From contig JAQXZD010000120.1 in NCBI GenBank assembly GCA_029227035.1, forward strand, positions 1 through 64,000: a stretch of DNA of 64,000 bases, in the 5' to 3' direction. A program made the translations under genes and the position numbers. The first letter of the stretch is position 1. The number at the start of each line of letters is the position of its first letter. The DNA is from Lachnospiraceae bacterium. Its GTDB lineage: Bacteria > Bacillota > Clostridia > Lachnospirales > Lachnospiraceae. The notes below the pieces were generated by a model. The model saw only the letters and a program-made list of their open reading frames with translations, was not told where the DNA came from and searched no databases. This document shows positions 38,212 through 47,638 of the stretch, in pieces.

Positions 38212-39579
38212 TCACTCTACCGCTGTGAATAATTCCGGTTTCAATTTTTTCAAATATATTCTGCACAGAAAAATACTGACAAAAAAAGCAAACACAAACG
38301 AGAGCGGCTGTGCCTCCTGAATGCCGCTTAAGCCCCTCACATTCTTTAATATCAGTAACGTCGGAATAAACAGGATTCCGCTTCTGAGACTGGAAGCAAA
38401 GCAGGCAAGCAGCTTCTCTCCGATGCTTTGATACCCCATTTCTACCAACATGGTAAGCGGTACAAACAACTGTCCAATTCCCATAAGCCGGAGCGCCCGG
38501 ATTCCTATCTCAATGACATCCGGATCATTCCTGAACTGTTTAATGATTCCCCCGGAAAACAGAATAATCGGAACCGACATTACCAACAGAACAATCTCTG
38601 CCATGATGAACGCAGACCAAAATCCCTTTCGGACCCTCTCCTTCTTCCCTGCTCCATAATTAAAGCTGCTGATGGGCTGAAATCCCTGTCCTATTCCAAT
38701 CGCTACGGCCATTGGGAAGAAGCTGACTCTTGATACGATACTCATGGCGGCGATTGCTTCATCTCCGTAAATACCTGCTGCATTATTCAGCAATACTGCT
38801 GCCACACTGTTTAAGGACTGCCTGAGCAGGCTCGGAAAACCGGTGGCAAGAATCATCCATATGGTTTTAAAATCTCGTGCAAAATAACGTATGGATATCC
38901 TGGTCTGAGTCTTTTTTAACAAAAACATGCCAAGCAATATGCAAAAGCTGATAAACTGGGAAATGGCTGTAGCCAAACCGGCTCCGGCTATCCCCATTTT
39001 AAACAGAAATATAAAAACGATGTCTCCCAGAATATTAAGAAACGCCCCGATTGTTAAACCGATGGTTCCAAGAACCGCCTTGCCCTCATATCTGAGCAGG
39101 TTGTTCATGGTAAGACTGGAGGTGAAAAACGGTGCGTAAAGCATGATATAAAAAAGATATTTCTCCGCATATACCGCAATCGTCTCTGTACTTCCAAGCG
39201 CATATAACAGCGGCTTCATAAAAACCATACTGATTGCCGCCAAAAGAAATCCGAAAAAGAAGGACAGGAAAAATCCTGTGGAGCTGTACTTCTTTGCTTC
39301 CTCCAAATCCTTCGCTCCCAGCCTTCTGGACATAATACTGCCGGCTCCCTGCCCGCACATAAAAGCAAACGCCTGTAATATGGACATATATCCAAATACA
39401 ATTCCGGTTGCCCCGCTCTCGCTTGTGCCCAGCGTTCCGACAAACGCCGTATCCACCAGATTATACACATTGGTTATCATCATACTTATAACCGTTGGAA
39501 TCGAAAGCTTCACTAAAAGACTTACTATGGGTTCATCGGTCATCTTGTTATACTGTTTTCCCTGTTGTTCTGCTGTCAT
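38212..39579 (-). CDS. MATE family multidrug efflux transporter
   Basis: 455 residues, about 12 membrane segments, two homologous halves. N-terminal PIVSLLVKLSIPTVISMMI and LVDTAFVGTLGT near 45 match the family; GIGQGFQPISSFNYGAGKKE near 290 is the mid-protein NorM/DinF-type motif. Exports drugs or metabolites with Na+ or H+. Start ATG overlaps the holA stop by 4 bases, so it is translated with holA although MATE is not part of the usual holA-rpsT order. The last codons include an exact copy of the 13-base repeat end GAATTATTCACAG. Confidence 0.93.
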   Translation of the reverse strand: MTAEQQGKQYNKMTDEPIVSLLVKLSIPTVISMMITNVYNLVDTAFVGTLGTSESGATGIVFGYMSILQAFAFMCGQGAGSIMSRRLGAKDLEEAKKYSSTGFFLSFFFGFLLAAISMVFMKPLLYALGSTETIAVYAEKYLFYIMLYAPFFTSSLTMNNLLRYEGKAVLGTIGLTIGAFLNILGDIVFIFLFKMGIAGAGLATAISQFISFCILLGMFLLKKTQTRISIRYFARDFKTIWMILATGFPSLLRQSLNSVAAVLLNNAAGIYGDEAIAAMSIVSRVSFFPMAVAIGIGQGFQPISSFNYGAGKKERVRKGFWSAFIMAEIVLLVMSVPIILFSGGIIKQFRNDPDVIEIGIRALRLMGIGQLFVPLTMLVEMGYQSIGEKLLACFASSLRSGILFIPTLLILKNVRGLSGIQEAQPLSFVFAFFVSIFLCRIYLKKLKPELFTAVE

Positions 39580-40568
39580 TTTGATGCATCCTCTTTTGAA
39601 TTCTCCACAATAAACAGTTCCACCGCCATCTGTTCATGCATGTGTCCGGTCTTCACTGCCGTCTCATACTCTACTCCATCTGTGATTGCCTGTCTGAGAC
39701 GGTTCATGGAAAAAGCCCGGCTCTGCGTCTGATACTTTCGCACCGCCCAATCCGGGCATCCGGCTTTCTGTGCAATATCCCTGTTGGAAAAGCCCTGATT
39801 TGTCATGGACTTTACCACCATCAGCCGTTGAAACTGGTTCGTAAGCAGGTAAAGAATTCGCATGGCAGGCTCCTTTAATGCCAAAAGGTCATAATACAGT
39901 TCCAGCGCCTGTTTCTGCCTGTGCTGTGCCACCGCATCAACCATGTCAAAGATTTTATTCTCCGTCTGCTCCGTGGTAACTGCCTGTACGTCCCCCACAT
40001 CAATATAATCCTTGTCCATGGTATAGCAGAACAGCTTCTCCAGCTCCTTATCGATGTTCTCCATATCATCGCCGGTCTTCTGCACAAAAAGAGCATACGC
40101 ATCCCTTGTAATATTCTTTCTTTCCCGCCGGACTCTTCCTTCAATCCACCGCGTCAGAACCGCCTCTGTCTGCCTTGGGAACTCCACTGCACTACCCGCT
40201 TTTTTAACCTCCTTATACATCTTCGTCTTCCTGTCGACTTCTTTTTCCGTAAAAATAAAATACGTGGTATCCGGAGCCGATGCGATATATTCTGCCAGCT
40301 CCTCCGCACCCTTCTTAAACAGACCGCTGTCCTCAATCATAATCACTCTGCACTCTGCAAAAAACGGCAGTGTCTCCGCCAGATCGATGATTTCCTTCTG
40401 ATTGATGTCATCACCCGAAAAGACACCCAGATTCATTGTGTCATCCTCCGACACCAACGCCTTTTTCAATTTATCCCGATACTGCCGGATCAGATACTGC
40501 TCTTCCCCGTACAGCAGATACATCTGCTTAATCTGTCCTGTTTTAATATCATTGTCTATTGTTTTCAT
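39576..40568 (-). CDS. holA: DNA polymerase III subunit delta
   Basis: 330 residues. Clamp-loader wrench that opens the beta sliding clamp. AAA-like N-terminal domain with LLYGEEQYLIRQYRDKLKK near 20; DMENIDKELEKLFCY near 165; C-terminal collar with ILYLLTNQFQRLMVVK near 235 and YQTQSRAF near 275. In Firmicutes it sits between comEC and rpsT, as here in outline. Overlaps the MATE gene by 4 bases. Confidence 0.94.
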   Translation of the reverse strand: MKTIDNDIKTGQIKQMYLLYGEEQYLIRQYRDKLKKALVSEDDTMNLGVFSGDDINQKEIIDLAETLPFFAECRVIMIEDSGLFKKGAEELAEYIASAPDTTYFIFTEKEVDRKTKMYKEVKKAGSAVEFPRQTEAVLTRWIEGRVRRERKNITRDAYALFVQKTGDDMENIDKELEKLFCYTMDKDYIDVGDVQAVTTEQTENKIFDMVDAVAQHRQKQALELYYDLLALKEPAMRILYLLTNQFQRLMVVKSMTNQGFSNRDIAQKAGCPDWAVRKYQTQSRAFSMNRLRQAITDGVEYETAVKTGHMHEQMAVELFIVENSKEDASK

Positions 40569-40614
40569 AGTCTTATTATATCACTTTCCCGCATCCTGCA
40601 AAAGCTAACATTTC

Positions 40615-41184
40615 TTATGTTTCCTCCACCATCCGCTCAAGTCCCTTGACCGCCGCATCTTTTACCAGCTCCGCCAGTTCCTCCGCGGTCACCGGAATCC
40701 GGTTCTGTATCCAGAGGGTATAGACCGCCACAATTCCGGACATATAGAATTCGCAGAGTACTTTTAGCTGGGTTTCCGAAAAATTCAATTCCTCCCTGGC
40801 CGCCTCGCCAATGGATTCCACCATAAGTTTTTTAATTTCCTGCCAGAAATAATTGCCATCCTTCTGCAGCGACAGAATTTCAAAAAGTTCCATGTTCTCG
40901 GATATAAACTGATTTAGTATATCAAAAAGCAGCTTTACGGAGAATTCCTTTCCCTCATCCTTTTCCTTTCTCAGGCGCTCCATGCACTGCTCCACCCTCT
41001 GCTCGCAGTATTCCTGCATCACCTCATCCACATCGGAATAATGCAGATAAAAAGTCTTGCGGTCGATATCCGCTTTGCGTGCCAGTTCCGACACCGTTAC
41101 TTTCTTTCTCCCTTTTCCGTCCATCAGGATAGACAGATACGCATCCCAGATTGCTGCTTTGGTTTTTCCGATTCTTCGATCCAT
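40615..41184 (-). CDS. TetR/AcrR family transcriptional regulator
   Basis: 189 residues. Helix-turn-helix at about 25-50: VTVSELARKADIDRKTFYLH, then a ligand-binding helical domain. No close subgroup recognised. Divergent from the degV gene with a 150-base gap that carries the degV promoter and a GTGTGG/CCACAC inverted repeat, so it may control degV, itself, or the downstream holA-MATE genes. Confidence 0.88.
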   Translation of the reverse strand: MDRRIGKTKAAIWDAYLSILMDGKGRKKVTVSELARKADIDRKTFYLHYSDVDEVMQEYCEQRVEQCMERLRKEKDEGKEFSVKLLFDILNQFISENMELFEILSLQKDGNYFWQEIKKLMVESIGEAAREELNFSETQLKVLCEFYMSGIVAVYTLWIQNRIPVTAEELAELVKDAAVKGLERMVEET

Positions 41185-41242
41185 ATATTCCTCACTTCTT
41201 GTAATTCTGTTGATAATTCCTCATTTGGAGCAGTATTGGTAA

Positions 41243-41271
41243 TTGTTCCCATCACTGTCCATCAGTATAAT
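41243..41271 (+). promoter_or_regulatory. degV promoter with nearby inverted repeat
   Basis: -35 TTGTTC (41243-41248), 17-base spacer, -10 TATAAT (41266-41271). Just downstream, GTGTGG (41278-41283) and CCACAC (41295-41300) form a 6-bp inverted repeat over the likely transcription start, a candidate TetR operator. Confidence 0.55.
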
Positions 41272-41334
41272 GTACATGTGTGGAAAAAGCAACACCACAC
41301 CGTAAGTAACGAATAAAAAGAAAGAGGTAAAACC

Positions 41335-42204
41335 ATGTACGAAATATTTGTTGATGTATCCATTGATATTGATGAAAAAATCGCGGAAAAATACGGCATC
41401 CGCTATGTTCCGATGGAATACATGATTGGAGAAGAAACACATTGCTGTACGGCTCCGGAGAGCTTTGAAACCCTGCACGAATATTATGAGAGGCTCCGCG
41501 AGAAAATCCCGACAAAGACCAGTCAGATTTCTCCTTACCAGTATGTCAGCATCTTTGAACCATATGTAAAGGAAAAGAAAGAACTCCTCTACATCTCCCT
41601 CTCCAGCGGACTGAGCAACACCTACGAATCCGCCAACCTTGCCGTGGAACAGCTCAAAGACAGCTACGGCGAAGTGCATATCGAGGTCGTGGACAGTCTC
41701 GGTGCAACCGGCGGCATGGGACTTCTTGCCGAATCCGCCTGCATCAACCGTGAAAACGGAATGTCCCTTTCCGAAAATGCAAAGTGGCTGCGGGAGCATG
41801 CCGCAAATGTCAACTTCCTGTTTAAGGTCGAAGATCTGATGTATCTCATGCGCGGCGGAAGAATTTCTTCCTCCTCGGCCATCATGGGAACCGCACTCAA
41901 CATCAAGCCGATTCTGTGCATCAATTCCGTCGGAAAACTGGAAACCATCTCCAAGAAACGCGGAAAAAACATGGCAATGAAGTACCTTGTGGAAAATATG
42001 GAAAACCACTATGACGCAACAATCGGAAACACCGTCTATATCTGCGGTGCCGACTGTATGGCCGATGCCGAGATACTGAAGCAGATGGTTCTGGACAAGT
42101 TCCCGGACACTCAGATTCGCATCACCTCCTTAAGCCCGATTATCGGTGCCCATACCGGTCCGAATATGCTGGCACTTATCTACTATGGAGAAAAGCGTGC
42201 ATAG
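41335..42204 (+). CDS. DegV family fatty-acid-binding protein
   Basis: 289 residues. DegV/FakB proteins bind a fatty acid and present it to the kinase FakA. Features: VDVSIDIDEKIAEKYGI at the start, PTKTSQISPYQY near 60, the ligand-site ISLSSGLSNTYESA near 90 and the C-terminal LSPIIGAHTGPNMLALIYYG. The family has several copies per genome; no fakA is near. AAAGAGGT precedes the ATG. Its 3' end overlaps comEC by 22 bases tail to tail. Confidence 0.92.
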   Translation: MYEIFVDVSIDIDEKIAEKYGIRYVPMEYMIGEETHCCTAPESFETLHEYYERLREKIPTKTSQISPYQYVSIFEPYVKEKKELLYISLSSGLSNTYESANLAVEQLKDSYGEVHIEVVDSLGATGGMGLLAESACINRENGMSLSENAKWLREHAANVNFLFKVEDLMYLMRGGRISSSSAIMGTALNIKPILCINSVGKLETISKKRGKNMAMKYLVENMENHYDATIGNTVYICGADCMADAEILKQMVLDKFPDTQIRITSLSPIIGAHTGPNMLALIYYGEKRA

Positions 42205-44528
42205 ACATGCACTTTTTTATCCTTCCATTTCAGCTTAATCTGTCCGCAGTCTGCCGTACATAAAAAAGCGCTTCCGCTTTCCCGGATTCGCTGCACGGCT
42301 TCGGGATGTGGGTGACCATAGCAGTTGCCCTTCCCGGCAGATGCCACGGTAATCTCCGGAGCTATCCCTTCCAGAAAAGCGCTGCTGCCGGAGTTCCGGG
42401 ACCCATGATGACTTGCTTTATAAAAATTCACCTTTTTGTCCAGCCCCTGCCGCAGAAGCTCTTCCTCCACTTCCTGTGAAATATCGCCACCAAAGAAACC
42501 GTAAAATTCTTTTTCTTTCAGGGAAAATACCAGACTAAGATCATTGATATCCTCCTTCTTTTCAGAGGCTTTCGGATACAGGCAATTCAGTCTGGTCTCG
42601 CCGATGTGAAGACACTCCCCTTTTTCCAGATACAGAATCTTTGTGTGATGTTTTTCTGCCAGTGTCAGAAGTTCCCCTGTTTTCTCATTCCCTTTTACCG
42701 CCCGGGCGAACACCAGATGCTCAACCGGATATCCTGCTTCCAGAACCTCCCGCATTCCCGCTATATGATCCTCATCCGTGTGGCTGATAAACCAATAAGA
42801 AATCTTTTTTACTCCCTTCGCCTTTAAAAACGGAAGAATCCTGTAAGTGCCGACATTTTTTTCATCACTGCTGCCGCCATCGATAAAAAGCGAGATTCCG
42901 CTTTCCGTGCAATAGTAAATTCCATCTCCCTGCCCCACATCCAGCACATCCAGTTCCTGCTCCTTTTTGCCCGGCAACAGCAGAACCAAAAGCGAAACCG
43001 TAATTCCTGCCATCAGCCTGATATATCTTCCCGTTGTCCCTTTTGACTTATCCTCCTGCTCCCTGCATCGCCTGCTTCTGCGATTCAGCACAAGAAGGAT
43101 TCCTCCCAGAAGCAGATAGTAAACAATAATTCTCCAAAGCTCCGGTTTTCCGGACAGGTACTGTGCCCCCGGAAACCACAGAAACAGTCCACAGAAAACT
43201 TCATACAATCCAAGCCCCTTCCCACAGGGAAAAAGCAGAAGTTTTCCGGCTGCCGGAAGAAGGCTCCCCGCAAGAGCCCCCACCGCAGCCAGTCCCAGCA
43301 GATACGGAAGCAGCCACAGCACAAACAGGTTTATAAGCATAGCATATACCGGAATCTCATAATAATGATATGCCACAAGAGGCAGGGTAAAAAGCTGAAT
43401 GGCAAAGCTAATCCAAAGCCCCTGCATTTTTCCCTTCTTATTCTTCTGCAGACAGACTTCTCTCCACTCGGTCAAAATCCCACCGCCTGCCCCGATTCCC
43501 AGAACCGCAGCGACGGAAAACAGAAAGCCGGAGTAACCGATCAGAAACGGATTCTCCCACAACAGAAGGATGCATACCGTGCCAAGCGCACTCAGCATAT
43601 CATAAGAGCGTCCCAGCATGTCTGCCAGCAGATAAAGAAACAGCATCCCCACCGCCCTTTTAGTGGAGACACTGTTCCCTGTCATCACAAGATACGAAAA
43701 CATAAAGAGCGCCGTTCCCGCTGCCGAGACTGCATAAGAAAGCTTCAGTTTGCTTTTCAAAAGCCTATAGAGTCCCATGCCAAGAAGCGAGACATGAAGC
43801 CCTGATATCGCCAGTATATGCGCAATTCCCGCCTTCTGATAAAGGGATTTGACCTCTGTATCCAGTCCTCCCTTCTCCCCCAGAAGCATTGCAGAAAGCA
43901 CCCCGTCATCCTCCACACAGGAAGTAAACACCGCCTGCAGTCTCTGTCGGAACCGGTATAGCATCCCCGCATAATTTTTGTTTTTTCCGTGCACAGAGCA
44001 AATTTCATCCATCCATATACCAAAATCAATCTTCTGACTCCGGTAATAAGTCTGTGCATCAAAACCGCCCTCATTTGCTGCGGGTTCAAATAATGAAATT
44101 GTACCTTTAATAACCAGGATTTGTCCGATGGAAGCTTCATCGGAAGATGAATATGCGATGACATCATTGCATGGCATATTCTTTTTCGAAGAACGGATTA
44201 TGCAATCCGTCAGATAATAATAGAAACAATTTTTCTTTTTCTCAATCTTGTTCAGCTTTCCTGCAAGTTTCACCGTCTGTCCATCACAAAGCTGCTGCAT
44301 ATACCCCGCGCGAAATGCAAGTTCACGCTCCATGTGAAGCATCCCCAGAAGAAACAACAGGGGAATCCCCGCCACAAACAATATACGCCGCAGCCCGCTT
44401 TCCTTCCAAGGCACCGCATACGCAAGAAGTACCACCACAACCGCTATGCATACCGGCCACTGGTACCCTCCATACAACAGACCTGATACAAAACTGCAGG
44501 CAAGCAAAAGAACCGGCCTTTTTCTCAC
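42183..44528 (-). CDS. comEC: ComEC/Rec2 DNA internalisation channel
   Basis: 781 residues, full three-part architecture: N-terminal membrane segments and a DUF4131/OB-like extracellular domain (about 1-200), the Competence channel domain with many membrane segments (GIAHILAISGLHVSLLG near 230; up to about 500), and a C-terminal metallo-beta-lactamase domain (about 520-781) with VGQGDGIYY, SHTDEDHIAGM and FYKASHHGSRNSGS. It carries single-stranded DNA into the cytoplasm; the lactamase domain probably degrades the other strand. Overlaps the upstream GerMN gene by 4 bases. Confidence 0.96.
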   Translation of the reverse strand: MRKRPVLLLACSFVSGLLYGGYQWPVCIAVVVVLLAYAVPWKESGLRRILFVAGIPLLFLLGMLHMERELAFRAGYMQQLCDGQTVKLAGKLNKIEKKKNCFYYYLTDCIIRSSKKNMPCNDVIAYSSSDEASIGQILVIKGTISLFEPAANEGGFDAQTYYRSQKIDFGIWMDEICSVHGKNKNYAGMLYRFRQRLQAVFTSCVEDDGVLSAMLLGEKGGLDTEVKSLYQKAGIAHILAISGLHVSLLGMGLYRLLKSKLKLSYAVSAAGTALFMFSYLVMTGNSVSTKRAVGMLFLYLLADMLGRSYDMLSALGTVCILLLWENPFLIGYSGFLFSVAAVLGIGAGGGILTEWREVCLQKNKKGKMQGLWISFAIQLFTLPLVAYHYYEIPVYAMLINLFVLWLLPYLLGLAAVGALAGSLLPAAGKLLLFPCGKGLGLYEVFCGLFLWFPGAQYLSGKPELWRIIVYYLLLGGILLVLNRRSRRCREQEDKSKGTTGRYIRLMAGITVSLLVLLLPGKKEQELDVLDVGQGDGIYYCTESGISLFIDGGSSDEKNVGTYRILPFLKAKGVKKISYWFISHTDEDHIAGMREVLEAGYPVEHLVFARAVKGNEKTGELLTLAEKHHTKILYLEKGECLHIGETRLNCLYPKASEKKEDINDLSLVFSLKEKEFYGFFGGDISQEVEEELLRQGLDKKVNFYKASHHGSRNSGSSAFLEGIAPEITVASAGKGNCYGHPHPEAVQRIRESGSAFLCTADCGQIKLKWKDKKVHVYARFSP
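42191..42218 (+). terminator. Terminator overlapping degV stop and comEC 3' end
   Basis: GTGCAT-AGAC-ATGCAC hairpin followed by TTTTTT, including the degV stop TAG (42202-42204). The same bases encode the last residues of comEC on the other strand. Confidence 0.75.
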
Positions 44529-45466
44529 TCTGTAGACTCTTCCTCCTCTTTTCCCTTGTCAATCAGCTTGGTATTTTTCTCGTACATGGTTGAGAAATCA
44601 AAAATATAGCGGCATTTTCCACTGGTATCCCCGTTGATGGAGATCTGTACCTTATCCACCGTTGAAAGTTCCGTCAGGGAATCCACAATCGAAAACAGTA
44701 CCACATCCTCCTTGATTTCCTGATTCTGATTCAGGAATGTCTCGTCCAGATTCACATAGCAGACATTGTCCACCACCGTAACCGTAATCAGCTTTGTTCC
44801 GCTTGGAATTGTCGCCAGAAGTCCGTTTGTCTTTGGTCCTTCCAAAAGCTGCTCCATCACCAGTTTCTCCAGCGAAATATTGGAGCTGTAATGGACATCC
44901 CGCACCTCCGGTACCAGCTTATTTCCCTTTTTGTTGGCAAAATACAGCGTAAGCGTCGCCTTCTGGCTGGAGTTAATCTGCTCCCCCGGATTCTCGACAA
45001 AGCTGTCAATGCTCATCGCTCCCACCACGGCATCCTCCGCATTCACAAGCGGCTTTGATTCTACGGTAAACTGGACATAAGGATAATCCGTCACCTGGAG
45101 CAGAGTCTTCACAATGGCTGCCCTTGTCAGAATTTCCTCCGTGGGATCCATCTTATAATATTCCCTGCTGAAATCAACCGTTATCTGGTAAGACATGGTA
45201 CTCACTCCGAGAACCTCAACCTCCGACGGAATGGTCTGTCTTTCCCCTGCATCCTCCGGCTGGCTCTGTAAAGCTTCCAGCAGTTCCTGTATCTGCTGCT
45301 CTCCTCCGGTATGCTGCAACGTAATCTTCTGCGGAATCAGCCGCGTAACATCCGTATTCAGGTAGTAAACCACATATTCTGTTTCTTTCTTCTCTTTTCC
45401 GCAGCCTGCGGTCATTGATACCGCCAGTGCCAGAATAAGAATCATAGCTGTCAGCTTTTTCTTCAT
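44525..45466 (-). CDS. Lipoprotein with two GerMN domains
   Basis: 313 residues. Lipobox VSMTAGC ends at Cys22. Two GerMN domains follow, about 30-155 (ITVDFSREYYKMD) and 165-290 (VCYVNLDETFLNQN). B. subtilis GerM helps the SpoIIQ-SpoIIIA channel in sporulation; LpqB in actinobacteria has the same domain and works with the MtrAB two-component system. Here the gene is directly downstream of a regulator-kinase pair, an LpqB-like layout. Ends in an acidic Glu-rich tail. Role inferred. Confidence 0.85.
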   Translation of the reverse strand: MKKKLTAMILILALAVSMTAGCGKEKKETEYVVYYLNTDVTRLIPQKITLQHTGGEQQIQELLEALQSQPEDAGERQTIPSEVEVLGVSTMSYQITVDFSREYYKMDPTEEILTRAAIVKTLLQVTDYPYVQFTVESKPLVNAEDAVVGAMSIDSFVENPGEQINSSQKATLTLYFANKKGNKLVPEVRDVHYSSNISLEKLVMEQLLEGPKTNGLLATIPSGTKLITVTVVDNVCYVNLDETFLNQNQEIKEDVVLFSIVDSLTELSTVDKVQISINGDTSGKCRYIFDFSTMYEKNTKLIDKGKEEEESTE

Positions 45467-45474
45467 GGCATCTC

Positions 45475-46926
45475 CTATGCAATATAATTCAAAGGAATCC
45501 GGACATCAAAAGTGGTTCCCTCGTCCAATACCGAATGTACCTTGATGGCACCTCTGTGCATCAGGATGGAATTACGTGTAATCGCAAGTCCAAGTCCGGT
45601 ACCTCCGATTTCCCGGGAATGGGACTTATCCACCCGGTAGAATCTCTCATAAATATGATCCAGCGATTCCTCCGGAATTCCGATTCCGGAATCCTCTACC
45701 TTCAGATAAAAATATTGATGATCCGCGTTTAGGGAAACTCTTACCCAGCCCTCGCCGTCATTCCTGTTATATTTGATACCATTCTCAATCAAGTTGGTAA
45801 TGGCAAGCGTAATCTTCACCTCATCCACCTCTGCGGTCACCGGACGAAAACTCTCCAGCACAAGCTCTACCTTCTGCTTGTCCGCAATCGGCTGAAGCCT
45901 CTTTAATATCTGCTCCAGAAGTTCATTCATATTCACGGTGGAGACATTTAAGTCTGCTGCGGATTTATCCATCTTAACCAGCGATAACAGGTCATTGATA
46001 ATCTTTGTCTCACGCTCAATCTCATTGGTAATGTCTTCCATGAATTCCTGATACAGTTCCTTTGGCGCATCCGGCATCGAATTGATGGAATCCGCCAGCA
46101 CCTTCATGGAGGTAAGCGGTGTCTTAAGCTCATGGGACACATTGGATACGAATTCCTGTCGGGAATCATCCATGACTTTCATGCGCTCCAGCATCTGATT
46201 GAAGCGGTCGCAAATCTGTATCGTCTCCGTATAATCATTAACCTGAAGACAATCCTCTCCATATCCCTCTTTAATCTCCACAATTCCGTCCGATATCTTC
46301 CGGAGTGGCTTTAAGAAATAGATAATCATCAGCACGGAAAAGAATACCAAAGCGATTCCCACAATCACGACGATAATGGTTGCCACCTGGCGCAGATACG
46401 CCTGATTAATCATAATATTGTCCGTGGATACGCTGATAAGCATAACTCCAAGTACCTCTGCACTTTTGTCATCCGGATTGATGATCGGAATCGTCATCTC
46501 AATATAATGATTCTCGGAATCATAATGTACGACATCCTCACCCTTGAAGCTTCTGATTACTTCCTCCGCAATGATAATCTTGTGGTCATCCAGATTATAG
46601 GTGTCGTGATAGACACGGAAATTGTTATCCACAATAATCACACGACCGTCATAGATGGTGGTCAGCATGTCAATCTGTGCCTGAATGGTACTGGAGCTTA
46701 CATTGTTTCCCAGCTCCATATATTCACTTGTCGCAATCTGATTTGCGAGAATCTTCGCCTGACTCAAGATTTCGCTCTCCCGTATGGAAACCGCTCTCGA
46801 TTCGTAAGAATTCAGAATTCCCGCGGAAAGAACGAGACTTGGTACAATCACGATTAACAGAATTAACAGAATTAACCGGAACTTAAGACTTTTAAAAAAC
46901 TGAAAGATCTGCTTACTCTTGTGCAT
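45475..46926 (-). CDS. OmpR-type sensor histidine kinase (WalK/PhoR-like)
   Basis: 483 residues from the ATG at 46926 (GGAAGG upstream). Two membrane segments at about 15-36 and 180-205 enclose an extracytoplasmic sensor; HAMP at about 205-255; H-box FVSNVSHELKTPLTSMK near 270; N-box TNLIENGIKYNR near 385; G-boxes VEDSGIGIPEES and GTGLGLAITRN. No PAS domain between HAMP and the kinase, unlike WalK. Pairs with the response regulator 11 bases upstream. A longer start at 46971 overlaps the regulator gene. Confidence 0.93.
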   Translation of the reverse strand: MHKSKQIFQFFKSLKFRLILLILLIVIVPSLVLSAGILNSYESRAVSIRESEILSQAKILANQIATSEYMELGNNVSSSTIQAQIDMLTTIYDGRVIIVDNNFRVYHDTYNLDDHKIIIAEEVIRSFKGEDVVHYDSENHYIEMTIPIINPDDKSAEVLGVMLISVSTDNIMINQAYLRQVATIIVVIVGIALVFFSVLMIIYFLKPLRKISDGIVEIKEGYGEDCLQVNDYTETIQICDRFNQMLERMKVMDDSRQEFVSNVSHELKTPLTSMKVLADSINSMPDAPKELYQEFMEDITNEIERETKIINDLLSLVKMDKSAADLNVSTVNMNELLEQILKRLQPIADKQKVELVLESFRPVTAEVDEVKITLAITNLIENGIKYNRNDGEGWVRVSLNADHQYFYLKVEDSGIGIPEESLDHIYERFYRVDKSHSREIGGTGLGLAITRNSILMHRGAIKVHSVLDEGTTFDVRIPLNYIA

Positions 46927-46937
46927 GGAAAACCTTC

Positions 46938-47630
46938 CTACCTCTGATAATAATAGTAACCCACACCCCACTTTGTGTGGACATATTTCGGCTCACTCGG
47001 ATTTGCCTCTATCTTCTCCCTGAGACGTCTTACGTGGACATCCACGGTGCGCACATCCCCCGGATAATCCTTGCCCCATACCAGACCAAGCAAATTCTCC
47101 CGGCTGTACACCTTATTCTCATTCCGGACCAGAAGTTCCAAAAGATCAAATTCCTTTGCTGTCAGATTTACTTCATTTCCCAGAATAAACAGACGTCTGC
47201 TGTCACAATCCAGACGCAGATCGCCTTTCTCCAGTACGGAAAGCTGTTCCTTCTTCTCTCTTGTCCCGGAGGTACGGCGCATAATCGCCTTGATTCGCGC
47301 CTTTACCTCCAGAATATTGAAAGGCTTTGTGATATAGTCATCGGCTCCGTATTCCAGACCTAGTATCTTATCCATATCATCGCCCTTTGCAGTCAGCATC
47401 ACAATCGGCATATCAGAGAATTCCCGAATTGCCTGACACACTTCAAAACCGTCCATCTTCGGAAGCATGATGTCCAGAAGAATCATATCATACTCATTGG
47501 CTTTTGCCATATTTAAAGCTTCTTCGCCATCGTATGCACAATCCACTTCCATCCCATCCTGCTCCAGACTGAACCGGATTCCCTTTACGATTAATTTCTC
47601 ATCATCTACCACGAGAACTCTCTTTGCCAT
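46938..47630 (-). CDS. OmpR-family response regulator
   Basis: 230 residues. Receiver domain with VVDDEKLIVKGI at the start, phospho-Asp in MILLDIMLPKMDGFEV near 52, MLTAKGDD near 80 and TKPFNILEVKARI near 102; winged-helix domain with LTAKEFDLLELLVRN near 155 and VDVHVRRLREKIE near 200, ending HTKWGVGYYYYQ. The sequence is close to WalR/PhoP types. ATG at 47630 has GAGGTG upstream. Lies 8 bases downstream of comEA. Confidence 0.94.
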   Translation of the reverse strand: MAKRVLVVDDEKLIVKGIRFSLEQDGMEVDCAYDGEEALNMAKANEYDMILLDIMLPKMDGFEVCQAIREFSDMPIVMLTAKGDDMDKILGLEYGADDYITKPFNILEVKARIKAIMRRTSGTREKKEQLSVLEKGDLRLDCDSRRLFILGNEVNLTAKEFDLLELLVRNENKVYSRENLLGLVWGKDYPGDVRTVDVHVRRLREKIEANPSEPKYVHTKWGVGYYYYQR

Positions 47631-47638
47631 CTTACACC

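Noticed and set aside
41221..42009. 262-codon minus-strand frame opposite degV
   Set aside because: Low-complexity Phe/Gly-rich translation, no ribosome site; degV is fully supported.
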